Assembly: GCA_934755305.1 (NCBI GenBank)
Contig: CAKVLD010000011.1
Coordinates: 1 to 63,281 of the forward strand
Length of the DNA: 63,281 nucleotides
Direction of reading: 5' to 3'
Source: an uncultured Clostridium sp.
GTDB taxonomy: Bacteria > Bacillota > Clostridia > Clostridiales > Clostridiaceae
Shown here: positions 18,461 through 27,510 of the stretch, in pieces
How the letters are laid out: every line of letters starts with the position of its first letter
Position numbering within the stretch: the first letter of the stretch is position 1
Program-made: the position numbers and the translations under genes
Notes under the pieces: generated by a model
Seen by the model: the letters and a program-made list of their open reading frames with translations, nothing else
Database searches by the model: none
Told to the model about the DNA's origin: nothing

Positions 18461-18488
18461 ACAAAAAAAACATTTAACACATATAATA
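18461..18488 (+). promoter_or_regulatory. Sigma-K-like promoter of the cotS operon
   Basis: AC (18461-18462), 17 bases, then CATATAATA (18480-18488) match AC-N17-CATAnnnTA. It lies about 30 bases before the first cotS gene. Confidence 0.5.
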
Positions 18489-18518
18489 ACTAGGAAATAA
18501 TTCTGAAGGGATATAAAT

Positions 18519-19514
18519 ATGGATGAAGCTAAGATTAGAGAATTAATTAGAGAAAAATATAATTTAAATATTAAAGAAATAGAAAAAATAAAAAACATAT
18601 ATAAAGTTTCTGCAGAAGAAGGGATATATTGCATAAAGGTAATTAGATATGAATATGAGCATTTCAAATTTATTCTTCAAGCTATATTACACCTACAGCA
18701 AAGAGGATTTACTAATATACCTAAAATTTTAGAAACTAAATCAGGAGAAAAATATATAGATTTCTTAGGATATTATGCTTATCTTACAGAATGGATACCA
18801 TCAAGAGAGAGCAATTTTGATGATTTGGAAGATTTAGCTAAGGTATCAGAAAAATTAGCTATTCTCCATAAGAGTAGTGAAGGTTTTACCTTAACAAAGG
18901 ATATGAAACCAAGGATAGCTTGGTTCTCATGGATTAATGTATTTAATACTAGAAAAAATGAAATATTAGATTTTAAAAATAGAATAAGTCAAAAGGCTTA
19001 TAAATCTAATTTTGATTTAATGTATCTTAGTTGTATGGATGAAGAAATAGAAAGAGCAGAAAGGTGTATAAACCTTTTAAAGGAATCAAATTATATAAGT
19101 CTTATGGAAAAAGAAGTTTTAAAGAGAGGTTTTTGTCATCATGATTATGCTAATCATAATATCTTAATAAATCCAAGTAACAAGCTTTATATAATAGATT
19201 TTGATTATTGTATTTTAGATACTCATTTACATGATGTAGCCTCTTTACTTATAAGAGCTATGAAGAATGATAGATGGGAATTTGAAAAAGCAGATTGCAT
19301 AATTAACAATTATTCCAAAGTATCTAAGCTTACTAAAGAAGAATTAAGATTAATTAAATACTTTTTAATATTTCCACAAGCATATTGGCAACTAGGCATT
19401 CAGAAGTATTGGGAACAACAACCTTGGAAAGAGGAATTATTTTTAATTAGGCTTAGTAAATATATAGAAGATAGAGAGGAAAGGGAATTATTTATTGAAG
19501 ACTATTTCTCATAA
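18519..19514 (+). CDS. cotS: CotS-family spore coat protein (kinase fold)
   Basis: A 331-residue protein of the CotS/aminoglycoside-phosphotransferase-like kinase fold. The catalytic loop CHHDYANHNILIN and metal-binding IIDFDYC are intact, so phosphotransfer is plausible. Relatives are spore coat proteins of the B. subtilis CotS family, made in the mother cell. It is the first gene of a three-gene operon behind a sigma-K-like promoter and divergent from a CotSA-type glycosyltransferase. Small-molecule, glycan or protein phosphorylation in the coat are all possible. Confidence 0.82.
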   Translation: MDEAKIRELIREKYNLNIKEIEKIKNIYKVSAEEGIYCIKVIRYEYEHFKFILQAILHLQQRGFTNIPKILETKSGEKYIDFLGYYAYLTEWIPSRESNFDDLEDLAKVSEKLAILHKSSEGFTLTKDMKPRIAWFSWINVFNTRKNEILDFKNRISQKAYKSNFDLMYLSCMDEEIERAERCINLLKESNYISLMEKEVLKRGFCHHDYANHNILINPSNKLYIIDFDYCILDTHLHDVASLLIRAMKNDRWEFEKADCIINNYSKVSKLTKEELRLIKYFLIFPQAYWQLGIQKYWEQQPWKEELFLIRLSKYIEDREERELFIEDYFS

Positions 19515-19528
19515 AGGAGTTGAGAACT

Positions 19529-20287
19529 ATAGGTGAGTTAACCCTAAAAGAGTATTTACTAAGAAATAATATTTTTATAATAGGTGAATATTTTAGAAAC
19601 GATAAAATAAAAACAGATGAAGATATTATAAAGCAGATAAAATTAATAAATAGGTTAAATAATTTATTAAGTGGATATAAAGAAACTGGGGTTACAAGAA
19701 TAAATGGAAGTATAGGAAAAAGAATAGAGACAATAAAGGTTGAACTAAAAAGGTTAGAATCAGATTTTAAAAAGAGAAGTAAAACTAAACCCTTAAATAA
19801 AATGGATACTTTCATATTAGAAAATGGTGATAATATCCTTAAACAAGTAGAAGAAAATTTAAACATATTAAAATCAATTAATTACTTAGGATTAATAAAA
19901 AGAAGTATGAAAAGAGGAGAAATATGTATAGGAAAAGGTGATGAATCTAATATTAGATCATTTAATAGCATAGAAATAGGTAAAATAAAAAATATTAGTT
20001 ATAACCTTTATGAAGAAGACATATATGAATATTTAAAAAGAGTAAGGAAAAAACATAAAGATTTTAAAGAAGATTATTATATAAATGAATTTATAAAAGA
20101 AGCTAATTTAGGTGAAGATAGCAGGCAATATATTAAAATTTTATTAGGGATACCTTATGATAGTTTAAGGCAATGGCATAGATATATGGAAGGAAAGAGG
20201 GATATAAGTTCTGATACCTACTTTAAGAATATAAATGAATCTTTAAAATATGAAAGCAATATTAAAAAGGAGCTACTTAATGAGTAA
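19529..20287 (+). CDS. Unknown protein in coat island, ATA start
   Basis: A 252-residue, highly charged, largely helical protein with no motif I recognise and no signal or membrane segment. No ATG/GTG start fits. The ribosome site AAAGGAG and spacer TTGAGAACT lead to ATA at 19529. The third cotS gene has the nearly identical leader AAAGGAGGTGAGAACT before ATG at 22607, so the ATA sits where ATG would be. A TTG at 19520 is in frame but directly abuts the ribosome site. It lies 14 bases after cotS and overlaps the next cotS-type gene by eight bases, so it belongs to the coat operon. Confidence 0.65.
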   Translation: MGELTLKEYLLRNNIFIIGEYFRNDKIKTDEDIIKQIKLINRLNNLLSGYKETGVTRINGSIGKRIETIKVELKRLESDFKKRSKTKPLNKMDTFILENGDNILKQVEENLNILKSINYLGLIKRSMKRGEICIGKGDESNIRSFNSIEIGKIKNISYNLYEEDIYEYLKRVRKKHKDFKEDYYINEFIKEANLGEDSRQYIKILLGIPYDSLRQWHRYMEGKRDISSDTYFKNINESLKYESNIKKELLNE

Positions 20288-21314
20288 GACTAAATATCCA
20301 GAAAAGAAATATCTATCTACGTATGAATTAAGTTTGAATTTTTTTAATGAACTAGGTATTAAGGTAAATGATATAATTCCATTAAGAAAAGTATTTGTAC
20401 TAAAAACTACAGAGGGGAATAAAATACTTAAAAAAGTGGATTATGATGTGGATAGAATAGAATTTGTAAATGAATGTGTGGATAACTTAGGAAAATATTT
20501 TAAGAATATTATCTTGCTTAATAAGTTTAAGGATGGGAACAACTATAAAAAATGGAGAGATGGTATTTATGTAGTCATGGATTTAATTCCAGGAAGAGAA
20601 GCTACTTTTACTAATCCATTAGAAATAAAAATGTGTGCAGAATTACTTGCGAATATGCATCTTTCATCTAAAAAAGTAATAAAGGAAAAGAGATTAGATA
20701 GTAAAATAGATAGAAGTATTGAAATTAAGTTTAAAGAGAACTTAGAAGATATGAAAAAAATAAAGGCACTTATAGAAATGTTCAAATATAAGAATAATTT
20801 TGATTTATTATATAGTGAAAATATAGATTCATGTATAGATGATATAAATGAAGCTTTAAGATTATTGTCATTAAGTAAATATAATGAGTATAGAGAAGAT
20901 TTAGATAATATAGTAATATGTCATAATGATTTAGCTGAGCATAATTTTTTATATTCAAACAATGAAATGCATCTAATTGACTTCGATTATTGTTCTATAG
21001 ATTATAGAGTTATGGATATTTCCGATATTCTTTTAAAGGGAATAAAGAATGTGGCTTTTGATGTTGATAAAGCAATTAATTTAATTAAAGACTATAACAA
21101 TATATATCCTTTGAAAAATGAAGATTATAAAATAATTTATATATTATTATTGTTCCCAAGAGATATTTGTACACTTGGAAGATCTTATTATTTTAAGCAA
21201 AAGAACTGGGAAGAAGAAGTATTTATTAATAGGTTAAAAAATAAATTGCAAAATGAAGAGTTTAGAAAGGAATTTTTAAGTAAATATAGAGAAGTTTTTA
21301 AAGATAAATTTTAA
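20280..21314 (+). CDS. CotS-family kinase-fold protein (second copy)
   Basis: A 344-residue paralogue of the first CotS protein, with catalytic loop CHNDLAEHNFL and LIDFDYC. The start at 20280 follows AAAAAGGAG and overlaps the end of the upstream unknown gene by eight bases, so translation is coupled. It is more diverged than the other two copies. A terminator ends the operon. Confidence 0.82.
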   Translation: MSKTKYPEKKYLSTYELSLNFFNELGIKVNDIIPLRKVFVLKTTEGNKILKKVDYDVDRIEFVNECVDNLGKYFKNIILLNKFKDGNNYKKWRDGIYVVMDLIPGREATFTNPLEIKMCAELLANMHLSSKKVIKEKRLDSKIDRSIEIKFKENLEDMKKIKALIEMFKYKNNFDLLYSENIDSCIDDINEALRLLSLSKYNEYREDLDNIVICHNDLAEHNFLYSNNEMHLIDFDYCSIDYRVMDISDILLKGIKNVAFDVDKAINLIKDYNNIYPLKNEDYKIIYILLLFPRDICTLGRSYYFKQKNWEEEVFINRLKNKLQNEEFRKEFLSKYREVFKDKF

Positions 21315-21331
21315 ATATTAAGATGTTAATG

Positions 21332-21358
21332 AAGGGCTGGGTTTTGCAGCCCTTTTTG
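21332..21358 (+). terminator. Terminator of the cotS operon
   Basis: AGGGCTG / CAGCCCT around GGTTTTG, followed by a T-run. Confidence 0.9.
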
Positions 21359-21381
21359 TATTATATAAATAACATTTATAC

Positions 21382-22500
21382 TTAATCTTTCATAGAATTA
21401 TAAGCATCGATAGTTTTAAAAGCAGTATTTTTCCATGAAAAATTAGAGCTTCTAAGTAGACTTCTTTCTCTCATATCAGCCATAAGTGTACTATCATTTA
21501 TTAATTTTTCAATAGCATTACTTAGTTCATATACATTATAAGGATCAATTAGCAAAGCTGAATCATAACAAACCTCTGGAAGAGAAGTAATATTTGATGT
21601 AATTACAGGAGTTCCACAAGCCATAGCTTCAAGAGGTGGAAGTCCAAAACCTTCATAAAAAGAAGGGTATACTAAAACTTCAGCTGCGTTATAAAAAAGA
21701 GGTAAATCTTCTAAAGGAATAAAGTCTGTAAAAATTACATCCTCTAGTACATGTAATGTTTCTGCTTTATTTCTATATCTATCATAAGAAAATCCCTTTT
21801 TACCTGTAATAACTAGCTTTTTATTTTTTCTTGTATTTTGAGGTAGTAAAGAAAAAGCTTCAATTAATCCTAAGATATTTTTTCTAGGACTAAATCCTCC
21901 AACATAAAGAATAAAGTCGTTAGATATTGAATATTTATTATTTATTACGTTTTTGCATTTGTTTTTATTTAATGGTCTATAGATGTCTTCAGCAGCAAGA
22001 TGAGTAACATAAATTTTGCTTTTTGGAAAATTAAATTCTTTTGCAATATCTTCTTTAGAAAATTCAGATACAGTAATTATACCTTCACAATTAGATAATA
22101 ATTTAGGAAGTTCATTATTAAAAATTCTAAGATATCTATCACTTACAGTCTCAGGCATCCTTAGAGGGATTATATCATGTAAAGTGATAGTTTTAATACA
22201 ATTAATATTTTCTGAAAGCCCTACACCATTTTGGGGAACATGATAAATCTCTATATTTGAATCATCAAGAATGTTAGGAACACTAACTTCATCCCAAAAG
22301 CTATCTTTTAAAGAAGGTTTAACCTTTTCTACCTTGAAGTTAGAATTTAAATTATTTAAAGAAGAACCATCAGGTAAAAAAATAAGATAGTCATTATTGC
22401 AATCAACAGAATTAAGGTGTGAGATTAATTGATGAGTATAAGTACCTATACCAGTACCTCTATACCATTTAGCAGCTCTGCCATCTATGCTAATTTTCAT
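21382..22500 (-). CDS. GT4 glycosyltransferase, CotSA type (second copy)
   Basis: A 372-residue GT-B enzyme, paralogue of that at 17264-18391. Motifs are GTGIGTYTHQL near the N-terminus, YVGGFSPRKN, YPSFYEGFGLPPLEAM and GTPVITSN. The start at 22500 has AAAGGA six bases upstream. Each of the two glycosyltransferases faces away from a cotS gene, a repeated module suggesting duplication. Likely role: coat or exosporium glycosylation. Confidence 0.88.
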   Translation of the reverse strand: MKISIDGRAAKWYRGTGIGTYTHQLISHLNSVDCNNDYLIFLPDGSSLNNLNSNFKVEKVKPSLKDSFWDEVSVPNILDDSNIEIYHVPQNGVGLSENINCIKTITLHDIIPLRMPETVSDRYLRIFNNELPKLLSNCEGIITVSEFSKEDIAKEFNFPKSKIYVTHLAAEDIYRPLNKNKCKNVINNKYSISNDFILYVGGFSPRKNILGLIEAFSLLPQNTRKNKKLVITGKKGFSYDRYRNKAETLHVLEDVIFTDFIPLEDLPLFYNAAEVLVYPSFYEGFGLPPLEAMACGTPVITSNITSLPEVCYDSALLIDPYNVYELSNAIEKLINDSTLMADMRERSLLRSSNFSWKNTAFKTIDAYNSMKD

Positions 22501-22606
22501 GATGTATCCTTTCACCTAGTACTCTCTGTTTATTATATTAATTTACCTTAACTTTTGTTAATAAAAGAAATAATGTGCACATATAAATATAAAGGAGGTG
22601 AGAACT

Positions 22607-23602
22607 ATGATGAGGGAATTTGAAATTGAAAGGCAGTTTGACATTAAAATCGAGGTTCTTAAGGCAAATAAAGGAGTTTATTACCTAAAAACTAATAAAG
22701 GTGAACGCTGCCTAAAAAAGATTAATTATGGACCTCAAAAATTATTATTTGTATATGGTGCGAAAGAGCATCTAATAAAGAATGGTTTTACTAATGTAGA
22801 TAGATATTTCTTAAATACTGAAGGAGAACCTTATGCATTAGTAAATGAGGACCTTTATACAATATCAGAATGGCTTGAAGGAAAAGAATGCGATTTTCAC
22901 AATATAGAAGAAGTAAAAATTGCATCAAGAACTTTAGCCAGTATGCATGAAGCATCTAAAGGATATGACCCGCCTGATAATTCTAAGCTTAAAAGTGATT
23001 TAGGAAGATGGCCACATTTAATGAGCAAAAGAATTAAGTCTCTTGATAAAATGAGAGATATGATCAGAAAGAAAAGTGTAAAGAGCGACTTTGATATGAT
23101 TTATCTTAAATCTATGGAGTTCTATAAAGAAATAGGACAAAAAGCTCTTAATACTTTAGAAGATTCAGCTTACTTTGATTTATGTGCTATAGCTGAAAAA
23201 GATAAAAGTTTTTGTCATCATGATTATACTTATCATAATATTATTTTGAATGACAAAGATGTATATGTAATAGACTTTGATTATTGTAAGAGAGAAGTTA
23301 GGACTTTTGACATATCCAATTTTATGATAAAGGTACTTAAAAGGGTAGATTGGGATATAAATTTTGCAAATGCCATTCTAGAATCTTATAACTCTATATC
23401 TCCTTTAAGTGAAGAGGAGATGAAGGTTCTATATGCGTATATTCAATTTCCACAAAGATATTGGCGTTTAGCAAATAGATATTATTATAATGAGGTTAAT
23501 TGGGGACAAGGTACTTTCGCTTCAAAGTTACAAGGAATAATAAATGAACAAGAGAAGTTCTTAAAGTTATTAGATGACTTTAAAAAAGAATATAATTTAT
23601 AG
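22607..23602 (+). CDS. CotS-family kinase-fold protein (third copy)
   Basis: A 331-residue protein of the same family, with CHHDYTYHNIILN and VIDFDYC. The start is ATG at 22607 after AAAGGAGG and a nine-base spacer; a second ATG follows directly. It is divergent from the second glycosyltransferase. The leader is almost identical to that of the ATA-start gene at 19529, which ties the two by descent or shared translational control. Confidence 0.83.
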   Translation: MMREFEIERQFDIKIEVLKANKGVYYLKTNKGERCLKKINYGPQKLLFVYGAKEHLIKNGFTNVDRYFLNTEGEPYALVNEDLYTISEWLEGKECDFHNIEEVKIASRTLASMHEASKGYDPPDNSKLKSDLGRWPHLMSKRIKSLDKMRDMIRKKSVKSDFDMIYLKSMEFYKEIGQKALNTLEDSAYFDLCAIAEKDKSFCHHDYTYHNIILNDKDVYVIDFDYCKREVRTFDISNFMIKVLKRVDWDINFANAILESYNSISPLSEEEMKVLYAYIQFPQRYWRLANRYYYNEVNWGQGTFASKLQGIINEQEKFLKLLDDFKKEYNL

Positions 23603-23603
23603 G

Positions 23604-23634
23604 TAAAAGGTGTTCTACTTAGAGCACCTTTCCT
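23604..23634 (+). terminator. Terminator after third cotS gene
   Basis: AAAGGTGTTCT pairs with AGAGCACCTTT (one G-T pair) around ACTT; the following T-run is short. It overlaps the -35 region of the yabG promoter. Confidence 0.7.
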
Positions 23635-23653
23635 TATTGTTAAACATAGAATA
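23626..23653 (+). promoter_or_regulatory. Sigma-K-like promoter of yabG
   Basis: AC (23626-23627), 17 bases, CATAGAATA (23645-23653) match the sigma-K pattern. yabG is a sigma-K gene in B. subtilis (established knowledge). Confidence 0.6.
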
Positions 23654-23683
23654 ATATAAACAAATATACAAGAGAGGATATAT

Positions 23684-24547
23684 ATGGAAATAGGAGATTT
23701 AGTAGTTAGAAAATCCTATGATAAAGATATAACTTTTAAGATAATAGATATTAAGGAAGATGGAGATAAAAAGATATATATATTAAAAGGAATTTCTATA
23801 AGAATATTAGCTGATGCTACTAGAGAAGACCTAGAAGAAGTCAATAATAGTTATATAGGTCCTCAAGAGAAGATACTAAATACTAGGGTATCAACTGCTA
23901 TAAAAAATGCTATAACTTTAAGAAATGATGCTACTACAAGATCTAGTAAGTCTCAAAAAAAAAGCATTAATAAGGAAATGATATTTGGAAGGCCAGGCAA
24001 AATACTTCATGTTGATGGTGATAGTGAATATATGGAGACTTGTTTAAAGGTATATAAACAATTAGCATTAGATGCTGTAGGGAGAGCAATTCCAGAATGT
24101 GAGCAGCCTAAAGTTATAGTAGATCTAGTTAAAGAAATTAAACCAGATATAGTTGTACTTACTGGTCATGATGGAGTTGTTAGAAATTCTAATAATTATT
24201 TAGATTTGGATTGTTATAGAAATTCAAAATATTATATAGAGTCAGTAAAGGCTTTAAGGAATTATAATTCTAGTTATGATGAATTAGTGATATTTGCAGG
24301 CGCTTGCCAAAGTTGTTATGAAGGTATGCTTGATGCAGGTGCTAACTTTGCTTCTAGTCCAAGCCGTGTGTTAATTCATTGTTTAGATCCTGTATTTGTA
24401 TGTGAAAAGATAGCTTACACTAGAATTGATCAGGTTATTTCTATTAAGGATGTTATTGAAAATACTATTACAGGAATTAAAGGTGTTGGAGGCTTGCAAA
24501 CTAGAGGAAAGTATAGGGAAGGATATCCAAGGTCTTCTTATATTTAA
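23684..24547 (+). CDS. yabG: Sporulation-specific protease YabG
   Basis: A 287-residue protein matching YabG along its length: an N-terminal SH3-like segment starting MEIGDLVVRKSYDKD, GRPGKILHVDGD, the candidate active-site region LTGHDG and the Cys-containing FAGACQSCYEGM. YabG is a mother-cell Cys-type protease that cleaves coat and cortex proteins (SpoIVA, SafA, in C. difficile also Csp/SleC). Synteny with veg and ispE agrees with other Firmicutes. It has its own promoter and terminator. Confidence 0.95.
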   Translation: MEIGDLVVRKSYDKDITFKIIDIKEDGDKKIYILKGISIRILADATREDLEEVNNSYIGPQEKILNTRVSTAIKNAITLRNDATTRSSKSQKKSINKEMIFGRPGKILHVDGDSEYMETCLKVYKQLALDAVGRAIPECEQPKVIVDLVKEIKPDIVVLTGHDGVVRNSNNYLDLDCYRNSKYYIESVKALRNYNSSYDELVIFAGACQSCYEGMLDAGANFASSPSRVLIHCLDPVFVCEKIAYTRIDQVISIKDVIENTITGIKGVGGLQTRGKYREGYPRSSYI

Positions 24548-24570
24548 GGAATGTTTAAATGAGTGTATAG

Positions 24571-24614
24571 AAAAGTCAGGTAGAATTTTTTAGAGTCTAT
24601 CTGGCTTTTTTGAT
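24571..24614 (+). terminator. Terminator after yabG
   Basis: GTCAGGTAGA pairs imperfectly with TCTATCTGGC, followed by six T. The remaining bases to 24800 are AT-rich and show no gene. Confidence 0.75.
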
Positions 24615-24802
24615 GCAAAAGAATATATATTTTATTTTAGTATTTATGGTATACAAATATCGTTTATATTTATAAAAATGTGAAAAAAGAATGATGTACA
24701 AATTAAAGTTTGAAAAAAACAGATAAAATTCACTTTTAACCTATAATTCTTTATTTATTTTGAAGAATATATGATAGTAAATTGAAAAAGTTAAGTGGAA
24801 GT

Positions 24803-24828
24803 TAAGAAAAATTAAAAATATACGATAA
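24803..24828 (+). promoter_or_regulatory. Possible sigma-D (sigma-28) promoter
   Basis: TAAG (24803-24806), 15 bases, ACGATAA (24822-24828) approach the motility sigma consensus TAAA-N15-GCCGATAA, upstream of a chemoreceptor gene. Confidence 0.4.
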
Positions 24829-24876
24829 ATTTTTAAGAATATATTAAAAACGTTTGTGATAAAGGAGATGATATGC

Positions 24877-26901
24877 TTGAAAAAAGAAAAAAAAGTAAGT
24901 GATTTTAAAAAATCTAAAAAAAGTATAAAAACTTTTTTAATAAGAAAAATATCTATATGTAGTATAATACTTTTTACTAGTGCATTTACTATAGCTACTG
25001 TAATTGCTGGAAAAGGAGTTATAACTGTAAAAAAGCAAGCTTTATCTAGAATTATTGAAGATGCTTCAAATATAGTAGATAATGAATTAAATTCTAGAAT
25101 AGAATTAGCAAAAGCAATTGCTACTGATCCTGTTGTAAATGACATGAGTAAAACAATGGAAGAAAAAAAGCAAAACTTATTAAATTATTGTGAAAGTTTA
25201 AATATAAGATCAATTGGGATAATAGATCTTGATGGAAATTTAATATCTACAGATGGATTTGCTAATAATATATCTCAAAGAGAGTATTTTCAAAATCTTC
25301 TAAAAGATATAACTTACATAAGTAATCCAAGTATGGTTAAAGGAACAGATGATCAAATAATATTTATAGGAGTACCTTTAAAGAATAATGGTGAAATAGT
25401 AGGGGCAATGACATGTACATTCTATAGTAATTTCTTATCAGAAGAGATACAAAAAGTGAAGTATTTAAACAGTGGAAATTCTTATGTGGTAACGGATGAA
25501 GGTCGTATAATAGCATCTGATGATATAGAAGAAGTTAGAAGTTCTCTTAATGTAATTGAAGCTGCAAAAGAAGATGAATCTTTAGCAGATAGAGCAAAAC
25601 ATTTTGAGGTTATGATAAGTGATAATGATGAGGTGGAGAAAGTAGATAATTACTACATTACACATACATCATTAGAAGTAGTACCAAATTGGAATTTAGC
25701 TTTAGAAGTTGAAAAGTCAGTTATGATAAAGGAAATTAGAAATATTATATGTATTTTTGTTATATTAGCTATAGTTGCAAGTGTTTTATTATATATTATT
25801 GCTTATAAATTAGGAAATGATATTGGAAAGAGATTAGGTATACTAAAAGAAAATATAGAAGTTCTAGCTGGTGGAGTATTTAATAAGGAAGTTAATCAAG
25901 AAGAATTAGATGCAGCAGATGAGATTGGGGATATAAGTAGAGCTTTAGATGTAACAAAAAACTCAATAAAAGAAATTTTAGAGCAAGTAAATAATGAAAC
26001 TAAGTCATTAAAAGATGAATTTGGTAAGCTTCAACAAACAGCTTTAATAATAACTCAAGGTGCAGAAAATATTTCAGAAGCTATGCATCACTCAGCGGAA
26101 GAAAATACTAATCAATCTGGGGAAATGCTTAATATAAGCAAAGAAATGAATGAATTTGCAGAAAATATAGATATTATTAATAAACATATAAATAATGTAT
26201 CGGATATCTCATTAAGTATAGAAAACAAATTAAAGAATAGTAATAAAGATATTAAGGAATTAGTTAATTCAGTTAATAACTTTGATATAGGATTTAGTCA
26301 ATTTAATAAAGAGATAGTAGTAGTAAATGACAAGATTGCTTCTATAGGAAATATTACAAGTACTATAAGTTCTATAGCAGAACAAACTAATCTTTTAGCT
26401 TTAAATGCAGCAATAGAAGCTGCAAGAGCTGGAGAAGCTGGAAAAGGATTCAGCGTAGTTGCAGAGGAAATAAGAAAACTTGCAGATCAAAGTCAAGAAT
26501 CAGTAAGCGAGATTGGTAACATTGTAAGTAACATATTAGAAGAATGTAAGAAAATGATAGAATCTACAGAAGATATTAATAGAGAAGTTTCTAATCAAAA
26601 AGAAAAAATAGATAATACTATAGTTGGATTTGAAGATATTTCAGAAATGTTAGGAGATATTAATCCTAAGATTTTAGATATATCTAATTTATCAAAGGAT
26701 AATGAAACACATAAGAATCAAATAATAGATTCACTACAAACTGCAACAGCTATAGCAGAAGAAATAGCAGCAGCAACAGAAGAAGTAGATGCAACAGCAG
26801 AAGAATTTAGTGATTCAAGTAAGGAAATTAATGATTTAGCTAATAAGCTAATTGATTCCATAGAAGAATTAAATAAAGAGATGGACAAATTCACTATATA
26901 G
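24877..26901 (+). CDS. Methyl-accepting chemotaxis protein
   Basis: A transmembrane chemoreceptor of 674 residues: helix 1 at about 25-45, an extracellular Cache-type sensor to about residue 285, helix 2 (IICIFVILAIVASVLLYII), HAMP, and a cytoplasmic coiled coil with the CheA/CheW-binding hairpin tip SSIAEQTNLLALNAAIEAAR. The start is taken as TTG at 24877, nine bases after AAAGGAG; an ATG at 24868 directly abuts that site. No che genes are nearby. The ligand is unknown. It separates yabG from veg, which are adjacent in B. subtilis. Confidence 0.92.
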   Translation: MKKEKKVSDFKKSKKSIKTFLIRKISICSIILFTSAFTIATVIAGKGVITVKKQALSRIIEDASNIVDNELNSRIELAKAIATDPVVNDMSKTMEEKKQNLLNYCESLNIRSIGIIDLDGNLISTDGFANNISQREYFQNLLKDITYISNPSMVKGTDDQIIFIGVPLKNNGEIVGAMTCTFYSNFLSEEIQKVKYLNSGNSYVVTDEGRIIASDDIEEVRSSLNVIEAAKEDESLADRAKHFEVMISDNDEVEKVDNYYITHTSLEVVPNWNLALEVEKSVMIKEIRNIICIFVILAIVASVLLYIIAYKLGNDIGKRLGILKENIEVLAGGVFNKEVNQEELDAADEIGDISRALDVTKNSIKEILEQVNNETKSLKDEFGKLQQTALIITQGAENISEAMHHSAEENTNQSGEMLNISKEMNEFAENIDIINKHINNVSDISLSIENKLKNSNKDIKELVNSVNNFDIGFSQFNKEIVVVNDKIASIGNITSTISSIAEQTNLLALNAAIEAARAGEAGKGFSVVAEEIRKLADQSQESVSEIGNIVSNILEECKKMIESTEDINREVSNQKEKIDNTIVGFEDISEMLGDINPKILDISNLSKDNETHKNQIIDSLQTATAIAEEIAAATEEVDATAEEFSDSSKEINDLANKLIDSIEELNKEMDKFTI

Positions 26902-26909
26902 ATTTAAAT

Positions 26910-26949
26910 AAAAAGAGTATAGCAAAAATATTTTTGTTATACTCTTTTA
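26910..26949 (+). terminator. Terminator after chemoreceptor gene
   Basis: AAAAGAGTATA and TATACTCTTTT enclose a second stem CAAAAA / TTTTTG. Confidence 0.9.
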
Positions 26950-27048
26950 GTTATTTTATAAATAAAATAATAAAAAAATATGAATAAAATTTATTAAAAA
27001 AAGAAACAATAGTTAAGGTGAATAAGTGATAGGATAGAGTAATACATA

Positions 27049-27078
27049 TTGACAAAGCCATTATATAAGTGATAAAAT
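27049..27078 (+). promoter_or_regulatory. Upstream veg promoter (P1)
   Basis: TTGACA (27049-27054), 18 bases, TAAAAT (27073-27078). Confidence 0.65.
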
Positions 27079-27089
27079 AAATGATTTAT

Positions 27090-27118
27090 TTGACAGAAAA
27101 AATGGGAGAGAGTATAAT
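27090..27118 (+). promoter_or_regulatory. Consensus sigma-A promoter of veg (P2)
   Basis: TTGACA (27090-27095), a 17-base spacer and TATAAT (27113-27118): full consensus. Bacillus veg also has a very strong sigma-A promoter. Confidence 0.92.
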
Positions 27119-27142
27119 AAAATTAGGAAAGAGGGTGTTAAA

Positions 27143-27379
27143 ATGGAAAAAATAAAAACTATTGCCAATATAAAAAGGGACATTGAAACACATATTGGAG
27201 ATAAGGTAACACTAAGAGCTAATGGAGGCAGAAAAAAGATACTTGTAAATGATGGCGTTTTAGAAAGTGCATATCCAAGTATTTTTGTAATTAGATTAGA
27301 AAATGACACCCAAAGGACTGTGACATATAGCTATTCAGATGTGTTAACTAAGACTGTACAACTGGTTTTTCCTAGTTAA
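27143..27379 (+). CDS. veg: Veg family protein
   Basis: A 78-residue small beta-rich protein with the Veg pattern: an N-terminal IKRDIETHIGDKVTLRANGGRKK and a C-terminal RTVTYSYSDVLTKTVQL. In B. subtilis Veg stimulates biofilm matrix genes and is very highly transcribed; its biochemical role is not settled. Location after yabG and two strong tandem promoters fit. Confidence 0.95.
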   Translation: MEKIKTIANIKRDIETHIGDKVTLRANGGRKKILVNDGVLESAYPSIFVIRLENDTQRTVTYSYSDVLTKTVQLVFPS

Positions 27380-27383
27380 ATAT

Positions 27384-27413
27384 AAACTTCGATAATATCG
27401 AAGTTTTATTTTT
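27384..27413 (+). terminator. Terminator after veg
   Basis: AAACTTCGAT / ATCGAAGTTT with a two-base loop, then T-run. Confidence 0.88.
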
Positions 27414-27415
27414 GG

Positions 27416-27504
27416 TAAAAAAAAGAAAGATGGTGGGTTCCATCTTTCAACTATGGTATAAAAGGGTATTGAGAATTTATGAGAGGTTATATGGTCAATA
27501 ACCA
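27416..27504 (-). ncRNA. Candidate small RNA, antisense strand, veg-sipL gap
   Basis: On the minus strand a consensus-like promoter (27511-27539) is followed after about 55 bases by a perfect hairpin GAAAGATGG-AACCCA-CCATCTTTC (27448 down to 27425) and eight T. The unit would make an RNA of about 85-90 bases. No reading frame or ribosome site is seen in it, and no minus-strand gene lies upstream that would need this terminator. It matches no RNA family I recognise. Confidence 0.6.
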
Positions 27505-27510
27505 AGATTA

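Noticed and set aside
18392..18667. N-terminal extension of the first glycosyltransferase
   Set aside because: The extension overlaps the divergent cotS gene and its promoter, while MKFGIDSRS at 18391 has a proper ribosome site and the family N-terminus.
27424..27449. Plus-strand terminator for veg in the GAAAGATGG hairpin
   Set aside because: No T-run follows on the plus strand and veg already has a terminator at 27384-27413; the T-run is on the minus strand.
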